Part shown: positions 1-11,467 of the stretch, in pieces | Layout of the letters: every line of letters begins with the position of its first letter | Numbering within the stretch: position 1 is the first letter of the stretch | Assembly (NCBI RefSeq): GCF_030272615.1 | Contig: NC_081415.1 | Span: 602,105,644 to 602,165,643 of the forward strand | From: Cryptomeria japonica | Lineage: Eukaryota > Streptophyta > Pinopsida > Cupressales > Cupressaceae | Length of the DNA stretch: 60,000 nt | Direction: 5' to 3' | Notes under the pieces: generated by a model | The model's input: only the letters and a program-made list of their open reading frames with translations | Told to the model about the DNA's origin: nothing | Database searches by the model: none | Translations under genes and position numbers: made by a program

Positions 1-878
1 TGGGGTGGTTTGTGGGTCTTCCCACTTTATTAAAGTTTTAATATTATTAAAAGATTTTAAATTAAAACAAAATAAAAAGCCATTATCAATGCATTTGGCA
101 TTTTGGCTTTGAAATCTGGTTCTGTGATTACCAATGTTTGTGCTGTTCATACCTCGGCTTGTATGCCCTTCTCGGGACCTCCACAACATTTAGCATTATT
201 TGGCATTTTTCTTTAAATTTGGCTACAACTAAAATTGGTTGGAGTTTTCTTAATTTGATGAGTCTTCAAATTAATTGGTGGTTTCTCCAAATTTAGCGGG
301 ATTCAAAAATTTAGAGAGATTTTGCTAAATTTGGTGGAGGTTGTTTTTTTTCAATTTTGAACACCCCTCTCCATTGGAGTTTTGGTTTTTGCACCTCAAC
401 TTCGAAGTGCCATATCTTGAGCATACGATGGAGTTTTGAAGAGCAATTTTTTTTTTTGGGGACAGAATTTCGTGAGCTTCACAGTGGTGGAATCAGATTT
501 TGCTTATGTGATCCGTATTTTCTAGAAAATCAAGTTTTTCATTAGATCTGAAGGACAGTCCTCATTTTTCCAACTTCAAATGGCTATAACTTTCACATAT
601 GACCTCAAATTGAGGTGATTCTTTTTTTGAAAGTTAATATTTTTCTGAGCACTATCCATTGGTGCTATTTTGAGGTTTTAATTCTGAAATTTTATTGTAT
701 CTTCAGTATTTGGGTCCACATTTGGACATTGTAAAACTCTGGAAAACACTCCAGAATTGTAAATGCACTAATTTATAAAGTGCCATAAACATATTTTTCT
801 GGGGGGGATCATTGATTTAGTGAATTAGGGGGGGATGATCTTGTGGTGATTTGGTTTCTCGTGTTTTGTGTTAGTATA
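1..878. other. Untranslated leader or flank of copia-1
   Basis: AT-rich sequence with no credible ORF. It contains two runs of seven G near 799-835, just before the gag start. It is probably the long 5' leader of copia-1. I found neither a tRNA primer site nor an LTR end in it. Confidence 0.4.
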
Positions 879-2151
879 ATGGGGAAAACTCAAATTGAAC
901 TCCTAACTCCATATAATTATGAAACATGGAAAAAATCAGTATGGAATTATCTAAGGGAAAAAGGTTGCACTGGCTATGTCAAAGAATCTATTCCTGCCCC
1001 TACTGATGCTAATGCTCTTCAAGCATGGGAGATCAATCGTGAGAGAGCTCTTGGATATATTTGTTCACTAGTCTCTTTTTATTTACAATTTCATCTTGAA
1101 TCATGCAAGACACCAAAGGAGGCTTGGGATACTTGAAAATTTGTATGGTAAAACTGACAAGATTAGGGGTTATCAGATTGATAATGATCTAATGAATCTT
1201 GATCCAAAAAATTTCAACAACATCCAAGACTATATCTCCAAGATAAAGCAACTAAGAACACAGTTAACAGATTGCAAGATTACTAAGGAGGATTTACAAT
1301 TGATTCTCAATGTGTTATCCAAGTTTGGTCCAGAGTATTCTGTGTTTGTTTCTGGCTTTCATACCAACAGGGTTTATATGGGAACTGCATATGTACAACC
1401 CACTTTTGATGCATTTTCAGATCTTCTAATCCAAGAAGAAGTGAAGCTAATTCAAATGGGAATCATCAAAACTTCCAAGTCACAAGCTTTGATTGCTAGT
1501 GAACCTAAGGTACAGAAAGAATCAAGGAATCCTGATCAGAAACAAAAGAAGAAAAAGAACAAGCCATAGAAAGAATCTGAGTCCTCTTCCTCAAAAAATG
1601 AATCTTCTAAAAAGGAGAAGCCCACTTGTGCATATTGCAAGAAATTTGGGCATGATGAACATCAATGTTATTTAAAACAAATTGATGAGTTGAAGAATAT
1701 TTTGGCAAAGAATAAAATCAATTTACCTTCAAGTATGTCAATAGATTCTTCATCTTCATCTAATTCTAAGTTAGAGAAACAAAAAGGGAAAGAACTTGTT
1801 GCAATCAGAGATTCTAAGTCAGGGAGATGGATCCTTGATTCTGGAGCTTCACATCATATGGCTTCATCACAAGATATGTTCTCTTCATTTGAAACCTATT
1901 CATCACCAAACATTCTGATGGCTAACAACACATATATGTGTGTTTGTGGGAAAGGATCTATTGACATAGACGAAGGATCATTCAATGATGTCCTTTGTGT
2001 GCCCTCATTGTCAACAAATATCCTTTCTATCTATCAGATCACACATGGTGGGGAAGGGAAAAGTGTTGAGTTCACTCCAGATTCTGTAATTATTCAGGAT
2101 TTGCATAGTAGAGATATTGTTGCAGTTGGGGAGGTAGATCATCAATCTTGA
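879..2151 (+). pseudogene. copia-1 gag-protease, broken
   Basis: I chose ATG 879 over an upstream GTG because the gag similarity starts there (NYETWKKSVWNYLREKG, as in UBN2/DUF4219-type copia gag). The frame shifts by a small indel near 1133, within the segment WDT/LENLYGKTD. In the new frame it runs on through an in-frame TAG at 1567. A CCHC zinc knuckle follows (CAYCKKFGHDEHQC, about 1630-1671). The copia aspartic protease motif WILDSGASHHM lies near 1830-1860, with the catalytic DSG intact. A gag-pre-integrase-like tail ends at TGA 2149. In the family, gag packages the RNA and the protease matures the polyprotein. The copy cannot make a full product. Confidence 0.8.
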
Positions 2152-2898
2152 GTATACACCTTCTCACAGTTTTCCTTTGTTGTTCCTTCAACTGATGTAC
2201 ACACTCAGGCATCTAGTGTGGACACTTTTGAGGAGATTCAATATGGTTGAGTGAATCTTGGTATTCTTTCAACTGAGGTTCAAGAGACATGTGTTGATAC
2301 TTCATCTCCTACATCGACTCTTGTTTCTGATGATACTAGTACTGCTACATCCATGGGTTCCATTAATTCAGTGAAACCAGACATTCATTTTCTTCCAAAC
2401 ATAGCTACTTGGGATGATTACTTGACAGACATTAAAGGTTTGTTTTGTGAGTCCTATCTTGCAGACTTGGAGGACACTATTGAGTGCATACATCTTCTCT
2501 TTGATGAAGTCACTTCGTCTTCTTCAGATGTTGAGGGAGAACCTTCTTTCTCTCTTGTTCATTACCCACATGATCATTCTTCATAGTTTGACATGACTGT
2601 GGCCACTATTGAGCAACATTTGGAGGAGGAACCTTTGTCTTCAGAGAAGACACCGTTGTCTCTGGATTTTATTCTACATACATCTCTACTAGGTTCTGGA
2701 TTGTCATCTTCATCAGTGTGGCCTAGAACACCTAAATTGGATGTGATAACCTTCAGCATCAACATGGAGACACATGAGCAGTATTCAGAGAATTCATACA
2801 CTTTACACTTTCTTCCTTCATCTTCCTTTCAGGAATGGGAAGACAGTCTTCATGCACCTTTGGTTTTATTTCTTCCTAAGGGGAGGAATGTTGTTTGA
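2152..2898 (+). pseudogene. Unknown extension in frame with copia-1 protease
   Basis: The frame of the protease continues past TGA 2149 and is interrupted only by TGA 2248 and TAG 2584 before ending at 2898. The translation is rich in Ser, Thr, Asp and Glu, with phrases such as SIDS-type serine runs and acidic patches, and probably disordered. It has no integrase HHCC or DDE motifs and no RT motifs. Because one frame survives for about 750 bp with only two stops, it was probably coding until recently. It sits where integrase would normally follow. I do not recognise the product. Confidence 0.5.
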
Positions 2899-3210
2899 TG
2901 ATCATGGTCCATCTTCTACATCCAGTTTTGGGCATCAACCTTTGGTACAATTTACTACTTCAAGGAAGGCTACATTGTCTTTCTTATCCTTTCTATTTCA
3001 GAGGGGATTTCTTCCTTGCATGGGATTCTTTCTTGTGTTGGGAAATTTGTTTTCTTTTCTCTCTTGGGGAGGAGTTTTGTCCCACTAGGTTTTCTCCTTT
3101 ACTCCGTTTATGAGAGATTGTTTTGTACATGGGTACCTAACATGGCCTTGTCGTCAGGACCCATATTAGTATCTTTGCATTGTTGCATCTTTTCACCCAC
3201 CCAAGCTATA
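2899..3210. other. 3' untranslated region of copia-1
   Basis: No convincing ORF. It lies between the last codon of the extended frame and the polypurine tract, and includes another purine block at about 2877-2886 (CTAAGGGGAGG). Confidence 0.4.
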
Positions 3211-3222
3211 CTTAAGGGGGGG
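3211..3222 (+). other. Polypurine tract of copia-1
   Basis: CTTAAGGGGGGG immediately precedes the TG of the LTR, the expected position of the plus-strand primer. Confidence 0.7.
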
Positions 3223-3773
3223 TGTTAGTGTAGGTTTTTTATATTTATTTTTCCTACACATTATTAAGCATACTTAGGTTATATTAGGATGGTTTATGTG
3301 AGGACACATGACATAGTCCTACATTTACATGTGTCATTCACACCCGCATTTGGGTGGTTGAATGTCACACCCTCTTTTGGACTCATTTGCCACCTCCTCA
3401 TAACCATTTGTTTGTCCCTACCTGAGTTGGTTTGCCACATGTTTGGCATTTTCCAAGTAGGCACAACTTCCACCTAATTTGGTTATTTGGGAGTTATTAT
3501 TCCTCTTGGAATTGTGTGCCCACATTTTGCTATATAATCAGCACTCACCTCTCCCTTATGAGTGAATTTTAGAGCTAACTCAGATGAGTTCATATCAGCT
3601 CTATCAGTACAAGGGAGTGCTGATCATTATTGTATCATTTTGAGTGTGATAATATCATTATTCAATTATTGCACCATATTCCAGCATTCATACTCTCTGT
3701 TGCTCTTGTGTGGAAGGTTGATCTTGGTTTTGCAGGTGATCCTGGGAGATTGAGTCCATCAGTGACTCTAACA
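3223..3773 (+). repeat. 3' LTR of copia-1 (551 bp)
   Basis: Starts TGTTAG and ends CTAACA, a perfect 6-bp inverted terminal pair. A TATATAA box lies at about 3531. A polypurine tract abuts its left side. On its right, the reading frame of gypsy-C gag starts at once. The partner LTR lies outside the window, so the right boundary rests on the inverted ends and on the coding junction. Confidence 0.75.
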
Positions 3774-3775
3774 GA

Positions 3776-5296
3776 TTTAAGACTACAAAAGATATATCTA
3801 AATTATTATCTTCGCATGAATTAGAAATGGAAAGAATGAAGAGAGAAAGGGAAGATCTACAGAGGGAATTGGAGAGTACTAAATTAGAAGATGCCAACAA
3901 AGAGGTTAGAAAAAAGATTGGCTACCTAAAAGCCCCTCCCATTATTTTCCCTGAAATAGATCCAAGTACGCCACCACCTCACTATGCCTCACATCCTGCA
4001 GTCAAGATTCAATCAGTTGTACCTGTAGGTGTTGCACCAAATCAGAATCAGTATTCCCCTGTTAATTAGAACAACTCTGCCTCTTTGTGTAATTTAGCCC
4101 CAATAAATCAGTTTCCTGCTATAAATCAAAATGTTCAAATCCCTTCAACTTATGGTCCTAATGTGAGAGCAAACATGGGTAATAACCCTAGTGGTAACTA
4201 GTTTCAAAGATGACCCATTAATTTGGATTTGTATAGGCAACTTTTCTTTGATAGGATTCCAGGGTACCCAAACCATATTCCTATTGAACTAAGGAATAGG
4301 CTTCACAAATTTGCTAGAAATAATGCCATAAGTGTGGAGGAACACTTGAAATCTTTTGGTGATGTGGTAAATGACTATGAGATTGTAGATGATGTCATCA
4401 TGAAATTATTTGTGCAGTCCTTGGTGGATGATGCAAGGTATATAGGTCAACCTGTAAATAGCATTGGTTCTTGGGAGGAGTTCAAGAATTGCTTCCAAGA
4501 GCAATATGCTGATAAAACGAATGTTAGCTTTATGCTCAACAAGTTCAACAATATCAGGAACTCTGATAATGAAATTGTCACAGACCTCAATGCGAGGATT
4601 CAGAAAGCAATGCATAGGCTCTACCAAGTGATGAGATTAGAAGATAATATGTGTTTGAACACTTACTATAATGATTTTGATTCTAAAATGGCCTACATTA
4701 TGAGGGATAAAAACCCACATAGTCTAAGAGATGTTTTCAAAATTGCCATAAATGTAGAAAGTAATAGGAAAGCATCTGGAAAGGTGGGAAGGAGGACTGA
4801 TGGTAGGTTGTGGCAAGAATCAAAACAATAGCCTAATAAAGTTGCCAAGGAAGAGGAAAAAATAGAAAAGTTAATGACTGCTATGAAAGATCTTACTACT
4901 AAGGTAAGTAAGAATGATAAAACTCATTACAATTGGCAATATAGGCCACCCAAATTACATGATATGCCATACAACACCACTTGGAAGGATGGTAAACCTC
5001 AACATGATAAGTTAAAAAACACACAGAACCAGGACACCCTAGACCCTTTAAAAGGAGGAAATGTACACAACATGGAAAATAATCCTTAGTGAATGGCATG
5101 TGATGGGCCACATTCTCCCCATCAGTGTGTTGTGGCTCAAGCTCTGGATGATTCCATGAGAAAGGAGGGTGAGCCTAATGTTAACATGTTTGACACTATT
5201 GTTGAAAGTGATAATGATTTTTCACAAAGTGAAGCTGACGGGTATGATGCACTAAGTTATAATGAATGTTACCATGAGAATCTTAGGATTGATTAG
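3776..5296 (+). pseudogene. gypsy-C gag, broken
   Basis: The frame opens directly at the copia-1 LTR junction. A charged helical segment (MERMKREREDLQRELEST) is followed by a retrotransposon gag capsid-like region at 4223-4831, with motifs such as WEEFKNCFQEQYAD and LRDVFKIAINVES. A basic or polar tail and an acidic spacer run to 5296. In-frame stops are TAG 4067, TAG 4199, TGA 4211, TAG 4829, TAG 5087, TGA 5090 and TAG 5294. I saw no CCHC knuckle. The N terminus is missing because copia-1 inserted here. The family role is the RNA-packaging shell. Confidence 0.7.
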
Positions 5297-5311
5297 CATC
5301 CCATTTTAAAT

Positions 5312-6418
5312 ATGGTAACCATTGAGGATGAAGAAGTTCATCTCAAAAGACCTAGTGATGAAGATGTAAAAAATATCACTAAGGCTACCATAGCCAAAGC
5401 CAAGCATAATTACAATTTGAGAAGTAATAAAAGAGATGGAGATCAAGTTGAACCTGGTTCCATGTTCATGAAAGAAATATCTCAGAAAAGAACAACAAGA
5501 AATAATGCTCTGCCTCAATATGGTCATGCAAAAGGTGACCAATCTAAGGATTTAGGAAAAAATGCAGAGAATAGTGCTGTTGCAAATTCATTAGGGACAT
5601 CTGTAGCTAAAAAGGTTGGTCAGCCAAAAATAGAAAAGGCTAAAGCACATATTGAATCAATTGTTAATTCAACATTTGATATGACTCAGGCCTTGACCCA
5701 AATGAAAGTTAGAGTGCCTTTGGTGGAACTATTAAAGATAAAGGAGCATAGAGAAGGTGCCTTTTCTTTATTTGCTAATATATCAAATGATAATGCACCC
5801 CTACTGACAGGTACAAAAAGGGATGAAAAGGATCTTGAGCAGCAAATTCCAGAGATATGTGTGGGAACCACTATTACACAAGAGCCTTCACAAGTTGATC
5901 CTTTCTATGTAACTTTGTTAGTAAATAATAGGTTAATTAAAAATTGTATGATAGACTCTGGAGCTACTGCAAATGTCATGCCTTATGGTGTCATGAAAGA
6001 ATTAGGACTGTGAATAAGCACTTTGTATGGGAAATGTTATGCCATGGACAATAGAGAAGTACCTATTGTAGGTAAAATAAAATATGTAGAGATTAAAATA
6101 GCAGCATTTCCTAAAGCCACTTACAAAGTGGATGTTATTGTAACTGATACTAAACCTCACTATGGCATGTTATTATCCAGACAATGGGCTGCAACACTAG
6201 GGGGAAATGTTCAGTTAGATCTTTCATATGATACAATCCCAATAAATGGAAGTTTGGTCAAGTTGTATAGAGAACCACGTGCTCTCAAAGTAATTAAAAA
6301 AATAGACCCCAACATGTTGAATTGTATGATTAGTGTGGACCTTGATAACTTCAGAGTACAAACAATTCTACCTCAGTTGAAGAATACTGATCCTATTGTT
6401 AATGAATTGGAATCTTAG
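5312..6418 (+). pseudogene. gypsy-C aspartic protease region, broken
   Basis: It continues the gag frame after TAG 5294. The retropepsin motif CMIDSGATANVMP lies near 5945-5985, with the catalytic DSGA present. The flap-side half (HYGMLLSRQWAATLGG, the usual LLGRPW position) is near 6160-6200. TGA 6011 splits the domain just after the active site, and TAG 6416 ends it. The segment before the protease (VRVPLVELLKIKEHREG) matches the pre-protease helix seen in plant Tat/Athila-type polyproteins. Confidence 0.7.
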
Positions 6419-6889
6419 CAACAAGGTTTGTGGTGCATGTACTTTGATGGCACTTTCTCTAAGGAAGGATCTAGAGTAGGAGTTATTTTTGTGTCCCCAT
6501 TAGGTATGACTTTCAAATACTCTTTTTTGTTAGCTTTCTAGTGTACAAATAACACAACTGAATATGAAGCTTTGTTATTGGAGCTTGAAGTTGCTAAGAA
6601 GAATGCAATTTAGTTGTTAAGAGTATTTGGGGATTTAGAGTTAGTGGTCTCTCAGATAAGGTCTAAATATGCATCCAAAAATGATCATTTGAAAAGATAT
6701 AAACATGCTGTTCGGGATGTGATTGAGCATTTTTGTGCATTTTCTATTTACTGGATAGAAAGATCAAAGAACATCATGGCTGATTTTTTAGCTAATGTTG
6801 CATTAAAGAATGATGATGTAACATTAACCGGTGTCTCTACATTTGAGATAAAAGCTAGGCCTACTATTCCTGATAATGTATATAACTAG
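6419..6889 (+). pseudogene. gypsy-C archaeal-type RNase H placed before the RT
   Basis: In the same frame as the protease. It shows the four acidic positions of an archaeal/plant-type RNase H: the D of MYFDGTFSKEG, the E of NNTTEYEALLLEL, the D of RVFGDLELVVSQI, and the D of KNIMADFLANVAL. Stops TAG 6539, TAG 6611 and TAG 6887 break it. The domain lies between protease and RT, whereas in element B of this window it follows the gypsy RNase H. The family role is removal of RNA from the RNA-DNA hybrid. Confidence 0.75.
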
Positions 6890-8341
6890 CAAGTATTTGC
6901 AGATGATGAAGATATTCTTAGATTCATACAGTGCATTGATGATTATGATGGACAAAAAATTGATTGCAATGCATTAGTAGAAGTGGTGGATAATAGAGAA
7001 ATGGTGTTTGGAAGTGACATGGTCTAGTTGGAAACCAATTAAATCCCCAAAGGATTGGTAGAATTGGAAGGTATGTTCAGTCATAGTGATAGTCATTTGC
7101 ATCAACAGTCAACCACCAAACTAGAAGAATTGGAGGAGGTGAACTTGGGGACTCAATCACTCCCTAAATTTGTATATATTGGGAAGAGCCTTTCTCCCCA
7201 TCTTAAGACTAGCCTTATTAATTTACTAAGAAAATACAAACATGTTTTTGCTTGGTCTTATGAGGACCTAAAGGCATATAGATAGGACATATTTCAACAT
7301 GAAATTCCTCTGCATTCAGATGCTAAGCCTTTTCAACAGAATCAAAGACCTATCAACCCCCTTTTAGAGACTAAGATGCAACAAGAACTAATCAAGTTGA
7401 GAGAGGAGGGGATTATCAAGCCTATAAGACATTCTTCATGGGTGTCCAATTTAGTCCCTATTAGAAAAAAGAATGGGGACATAAGGATTTGTGTTGATTT
7501 TAGAAACGTAAATGTTGCTTCTTTGAAAGACAATTATTCTTCCCCCAATATGGAGGAAATGTTGCAAAGAGTAATTGGCTATGATATATTGTTTATGACA
7601 GATGGATTCTCAGGATATAATCAGGTTTTGGTAAAAGAGCCTGAAAAGTTTAAGACTACTTTTACCACCCCTTGGGGATATATGTATATGTGAGAATGCC
7701 ATTTGGTCTAAAAAATGTTGGAGCTACTTTTCAGAGAGCAATGAAAGTAACTTTCAAGGAATTTATCAACATCATCATGGTTGTGTACTAGGATGATTTA
7801 CATGTTTCTCTAAAAGGGCAGATGACCATTGCGGTCACTTGGAAAAAGTTTTCAATAAAGCTCTAGAATTTGGTGTTTCCCTAAACCCAAAAAATTATCA
7901 TTTTGCAATCACTGAAGGAAAGTTGCTTGGGCATATTGTTTCCAAGGAAGGTGTTAGAATAGACCCTGAAAGGATTGAAGCCATAAACAATGTACCTAAG
8001 CCAAATAATGTCAAAGGCATTCAGTCTTTCTTGGGCAAGATAAATTTTGTCAGACGATCCATTGCTAATTTTTCTGAAATAGTTAAACCTATTGTTAAGT
8101 TGCTAAAGAAAGATACAAAGTTTTCTTGGGATGAAGAAGCTACAAAAGCTTTTGATAAAGTTAAAAGGGCTGTTCAGGAGGAACCAATGTTGAAGTCCCC
8201 TGATTATAGTAAGCCCTTTTCATTATTCTCTTTTGCTTCCTATCACACAGTGGCAACAATCTTGCTTCAAAAGGATGTTGAGGGATATGAACACCCTATT
8301 GCTTTTTATAGCAGGTCTCTACAAGCTGCAAAGCTGAAATA
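6890..8341 (+). pseudogene. gypsy-C reverse transcriptase and start of gypsy RNase H, broken
   Basis: A linker (6890-7375) leads into RT with the motifs ELIKLREEGIIKPI, DIRICVDFRNVN, FMTDGFSGYNQVLV and MPFGLKNVGATFQRAM. The active-site box reads VVY-stop-DDLHVF at about 7783-7810, so the residue before DD is lost to a TAG. The frame shifts near 7680 and again near 7805. LNPKNYHFAITEGKLLGHIVSKEG and the start of RNase H (FYSRSLQAAKLKY) follow. The first RNase H catalytic Asp position reads LFSFAS, without an Asp, so this RNase H is likely inactive by descent. H interrupts it at 8342. Confidence 0.8.
8317..8341 (+). repeat. Left copy of 25-bp direct repeat flanking H
   Basis: This segment, starting CTCTACAAGCTGCAAAG, matches 14271-14295 with 3 mismatches. 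It is gypsy-C coding sequence (LQAAKLKY) present on both sides of H. Confidence 0.75.
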
Positions 8342-8342
8342 T

Positions 8343-8362
8343 TGGTATTAGATCTTGGTCCT
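8343..8362 (+). other. Primer-binding site of H (tRNA-iMet type)
   Basis: TGGTATTAGATCTTGGTCCT resembles the common plant copia site TGGTATCAGAGC with 2 mismatches in the first 12 positions. Confidence 0.6.
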
Positions 8363-8411
8363 CCTTTTTCAAAAGCCTAACAGCTTGAGGGAGATTCTGA
8401 CACCCGTACAG

Positions 8412-9377
8412 ATGGATAACTTGAGAAAGAAATTGGAAATAGCTCTTGCAGATTATGATGCACAAAAGTTGAAGAATATAAAACTTGAAGGTGATCTAAA
8501 GGTTGCACAGGAAATTATTCAAAGACCTCAAGAGAATCTTACTATTGCTAGAAACAAAAGAAGAGAACTTCATGAGAAGATACATAATGATGATGATGAA
8601 AAGGAAACTCTTAATGATCTTGTAAGAAAGATGAAGCAAGAAAACATGACCTTGAGGAATGAGATGCAAGATATAAATATGAGATTTTGTAAAGACACTG
8701 ACGATAGAAAGAAAAATGAAGATGACTTGGCTAGGAGAATCAATGATGTGGGAAATGAAAATCTAAGACTCAGTCATCAAAATGATATGTTGAAGATAGA
8801 TCTAATTCACTTGGAACATGATAAAACCGAACTCATGAGATAGAAGGATTTCTTGGAAAATGAGTTGGCTACTGCAAATCAACATAAAGAGAAATTCAAG
8901 AAACTTTCAGAAGAACTTGATGATATGCTAAAAAATTAGAAACCTAATGGAGATACTAATGGACTTGGCTTTGAAGTTGGTGAAATCTCTGGTACTGCAA
9001 ACAATCATGATCATAGTAAACCGGTATGACAACCTAATGCCTACAAATTTAATGGGAAATACTTTAACTGTAACAAGTATGGTCATAGAGCAAATCAGCG
9101 TAGATCGAGAAACTATTAGAACACTAATGCACCCACCGGTCAATGTTCTAAATGGAACAAAATCGGTCATAATTCAGAAAATTGTAGAATGAATGTAAGA
9201 TGTTATGTTTGTGGAAGATTTGGACACTTATCTAATCAATGCAGAACACATAGCAACAGAGGATATGGAAAAGCTATTCAGAAAAATAATGTGACTTGTT
9301 TTGCTTGTAACAAAATTGGACATATTACAAAATTTTGTAGAAGGCATCACCAGGAAATAACAAAGGACCCAGCTTGA
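8412..9377 (+). pseudogene. H ORF1: coiled coil plus four tandem zinc knuckles (gag-like)
   Basis: Starts at ATG 8412 (MDNLRKKLEIALADYDAQKL). About 170 residues of heptad-rich coiled coil are followed by four CCHC-type repeats: a damaged YFNCNKYGHRANQ, a damaged QCSKWNKIGHNSENC, an intact CYVCGRFGHLSNQC and an intact CFACNKIGHITKFC. One frame holds throughout, with stops at TAG 8841, TAG 8937, TGA 9027 and TAG 9117. There is no recognisable capsid domain. By analogy with gag nucleocapsids it probably binds RNA. No protease follows. Confidence 0.7.
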
Positions 9378-9822
9378 AAGGTAAAGAGAAGGTTGATGAG
9401 GTAAAGCAAGAATTTTCGAAACAATGGATTAGAAAGATAGATCAAAATGTTGATGAGGTTATTCCTTCACCAGTAGAATAGAGTATCAGTCCACCGGAAG
9501 AAGATTCTTCATCTAACTGAAAATAAATCTTTTGGGGGTATGGCAACTAATTGAAAATCATGCTAATTTACTCTCGGTTGATGGTAAGAAGATGAAATGC
9601 TTCTTTACTAGCAAATGAGTTAAGTTTTCACTTAACTGACAGGCATTTATTATGATAGTTGAAGGAAATGACATTATAAGTAGTGTTTTTCACTCTTTTT
9701 CACTCACCAAGCATTCAAATTTCCTAAGAGCGCGAAAAACCCAAGTGAAGGCATCCACAACAAAAAGTGAAGAAAAATATTTCAAGCATTCAAACCTAAA
9801 GGCATATTAAGGTATTTATCAA
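9378..9822. other. Spacer between H ORF1 and ORF2
   Basis: Short basic coding-like remnants at the left merge into AT-rich non-coding sequence. No further feature seen. Confidence 0.4.
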
Positions 9823-11467
9823 ATGGCTTCCTTCTCTGCACCTAAATTCATTGCAAACCCTATTGTTGTTGAAGTGGTTAAATGCCCTAGGCCCTTATTT
9901 AAGATCATACCTGAAGTAGCGAAGAAAGATGATACCCTCGGTGCATTCTCTAAAATACCCAAAGGAGTTGCATATGCACAAGACCCTAGGATATACATAC
10001 ATTGTCATATTTAGGAACTTGGTGCTAATGAAATCATGAACATGTATAGGATTGTAATTTGTGATGAGAATGGTATTGTGAAACCAGAACATGAGATAAT
10101 ATAAACCCTAGGTTTTGTGCCAATGCTTAGTATTTCTGATTTTCCTAAGGAAGTTGTGAGAATTGTGCTAAGAAGAGTTCATGGGGAATTATTTTGGCTT
10201 GATTCCATCCACAAGATCACAAAAGAAGCAGTTGGGGTAGTGACTGGCTTACCTTCCATCGGTAGCAGGCCTGACAAAACTAAGAAAGTTCCAAACAACA
10301 TTGTGATGACCCTAACCGGTGCAACCCATGACAACAAATTCTTGGGAGTCAATGATGTGAAAGATATAAATGTCAGATTAATTAGCATGATACTAGGATA
10401 CAAAACAACACATGCTAATAGATTGAACTTTGTTTCTAGTTTATGTATTAAGAGTGCTTATGACATGGTGAATAGTAACACTAAGATTGACATATGTGAA
10501 TGGCTAAAGGATGAACTAATTGACAATCTGAAGAAAATTAAAGGTGATAAGAAAGGTACTTTCAGATTTGGTAATCTACTTGTGTGCCTAATGCTATACA
10601 TTACTAAGGAAGTTCCTGGTATAGGTAGGAAAGAATTTAGTTTTCACATACCCGTAGGTAAACAACTTTTGGATATCCTTACTGGCATGGGAGATGACAG
10701 GGAAAACAACATAATTGAATACTTCCAAGCATTTAAGGCTAGAATGAAAATAAGGGAAAGGTTATCTCAAAGCATAGTTGACAAATATCAAAAGGAAATA
10801 TGTTTTGTAATCAAGAAAGATGAAATATGGATGGAATCAATGGTTCCTAGAACTATTTGGGTAATAGAAATGGGTTATGAAGCTGATGAAAACATAATAG
10901 AGACATATGCTAAAGCCCTACTTGAAGCCCCTAGAGAACCTGAAGAGGAAATATTTGGAAATGCTGAAACCATTGAGACCAAGGTACAAACCCTTAAACG
11001 AAGGAATAAAAGAGAACAATCTATCATAAAAGAAACAAAAAAGGCCAAAGAGATCAAGGAAAACATATTGAATATCACTGGTATTAAGGAAAGTGACTTG
11101 GAAGGGATACAATCAGAAGCTCATCTTTCACCGATTGGAACTTCATCTGATAGTGAAATCCCTGCAGAATTCAAGAGTAGAAAGGAAAAGAAAACCTTCA
11201 CTAGTACCCTCTCCTACATCAAAGAGAACAAGAAGGAAACAACAGGCAGTAAGGACCCCAGCAAAGAAAATGACACCAAGAAAGAAGAAGGAAAAAAATG
11301 TTATTCCTCCTTTAGACAATCTTTTGAATGAAATAATAGATGAAGGAAACTTGTCTAATGTCAATAAAATGTATGATAATTTTACTAATGAAGAAAAGGA
11401 AAGCATAGAAAATAGTATCATTCTACACATACATTTACAAGAAATTTTTGATAAAAGTTGTAGATGA
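9823..11467 (+). pseudogene. H ORF2, N-terminal half, unknown function
   Basis: Starts ATG 9823 (MASFSAPKFIANPIVVEVV). The frame is broken by TAG 10012 and a TAA near 10102, then is open for 404 codons from 10117. It shows a globular segment with HGELFWLDSIHKITKEAVGV and VTGLPS, loosely like plant transposon or mobile-domain proteins whose cores contain an I-T-x-E-A-hydrophobic-G-hydrophobic-P pattern. A highly charged Lys/Glu tail follows. A frameshift sits in an A7 run near 11297, after which the frame continues as NVIPPLDNLLNEIIDEG to 11467. I do not recognise the protein; the PMD comparison is weak. Confidence 0.55.

Larger units (their letters stand above)
1..3773 (+). mobile_element. 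copia-1: non-autonomous Ty1/copia element (right part)
   Basis: Copia-type gag and protease frames are followed by a polypurine stretch and a 551-bp LTR-like segment that begins TGTTAG and ends CTAACA. No integrase, reverse transcriptase or RNase H is present between the protease and the 3' LTR. The 5' LTR is not in the window, so the left boundary is open. The element ends abruptly inside the gag frame of a gypsy element (gypsy-C), so it is a nested insertion. The likely target duplication is 3774-3778 (GATTT), but the left copy cannot be seen. Confidence 0.75.
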
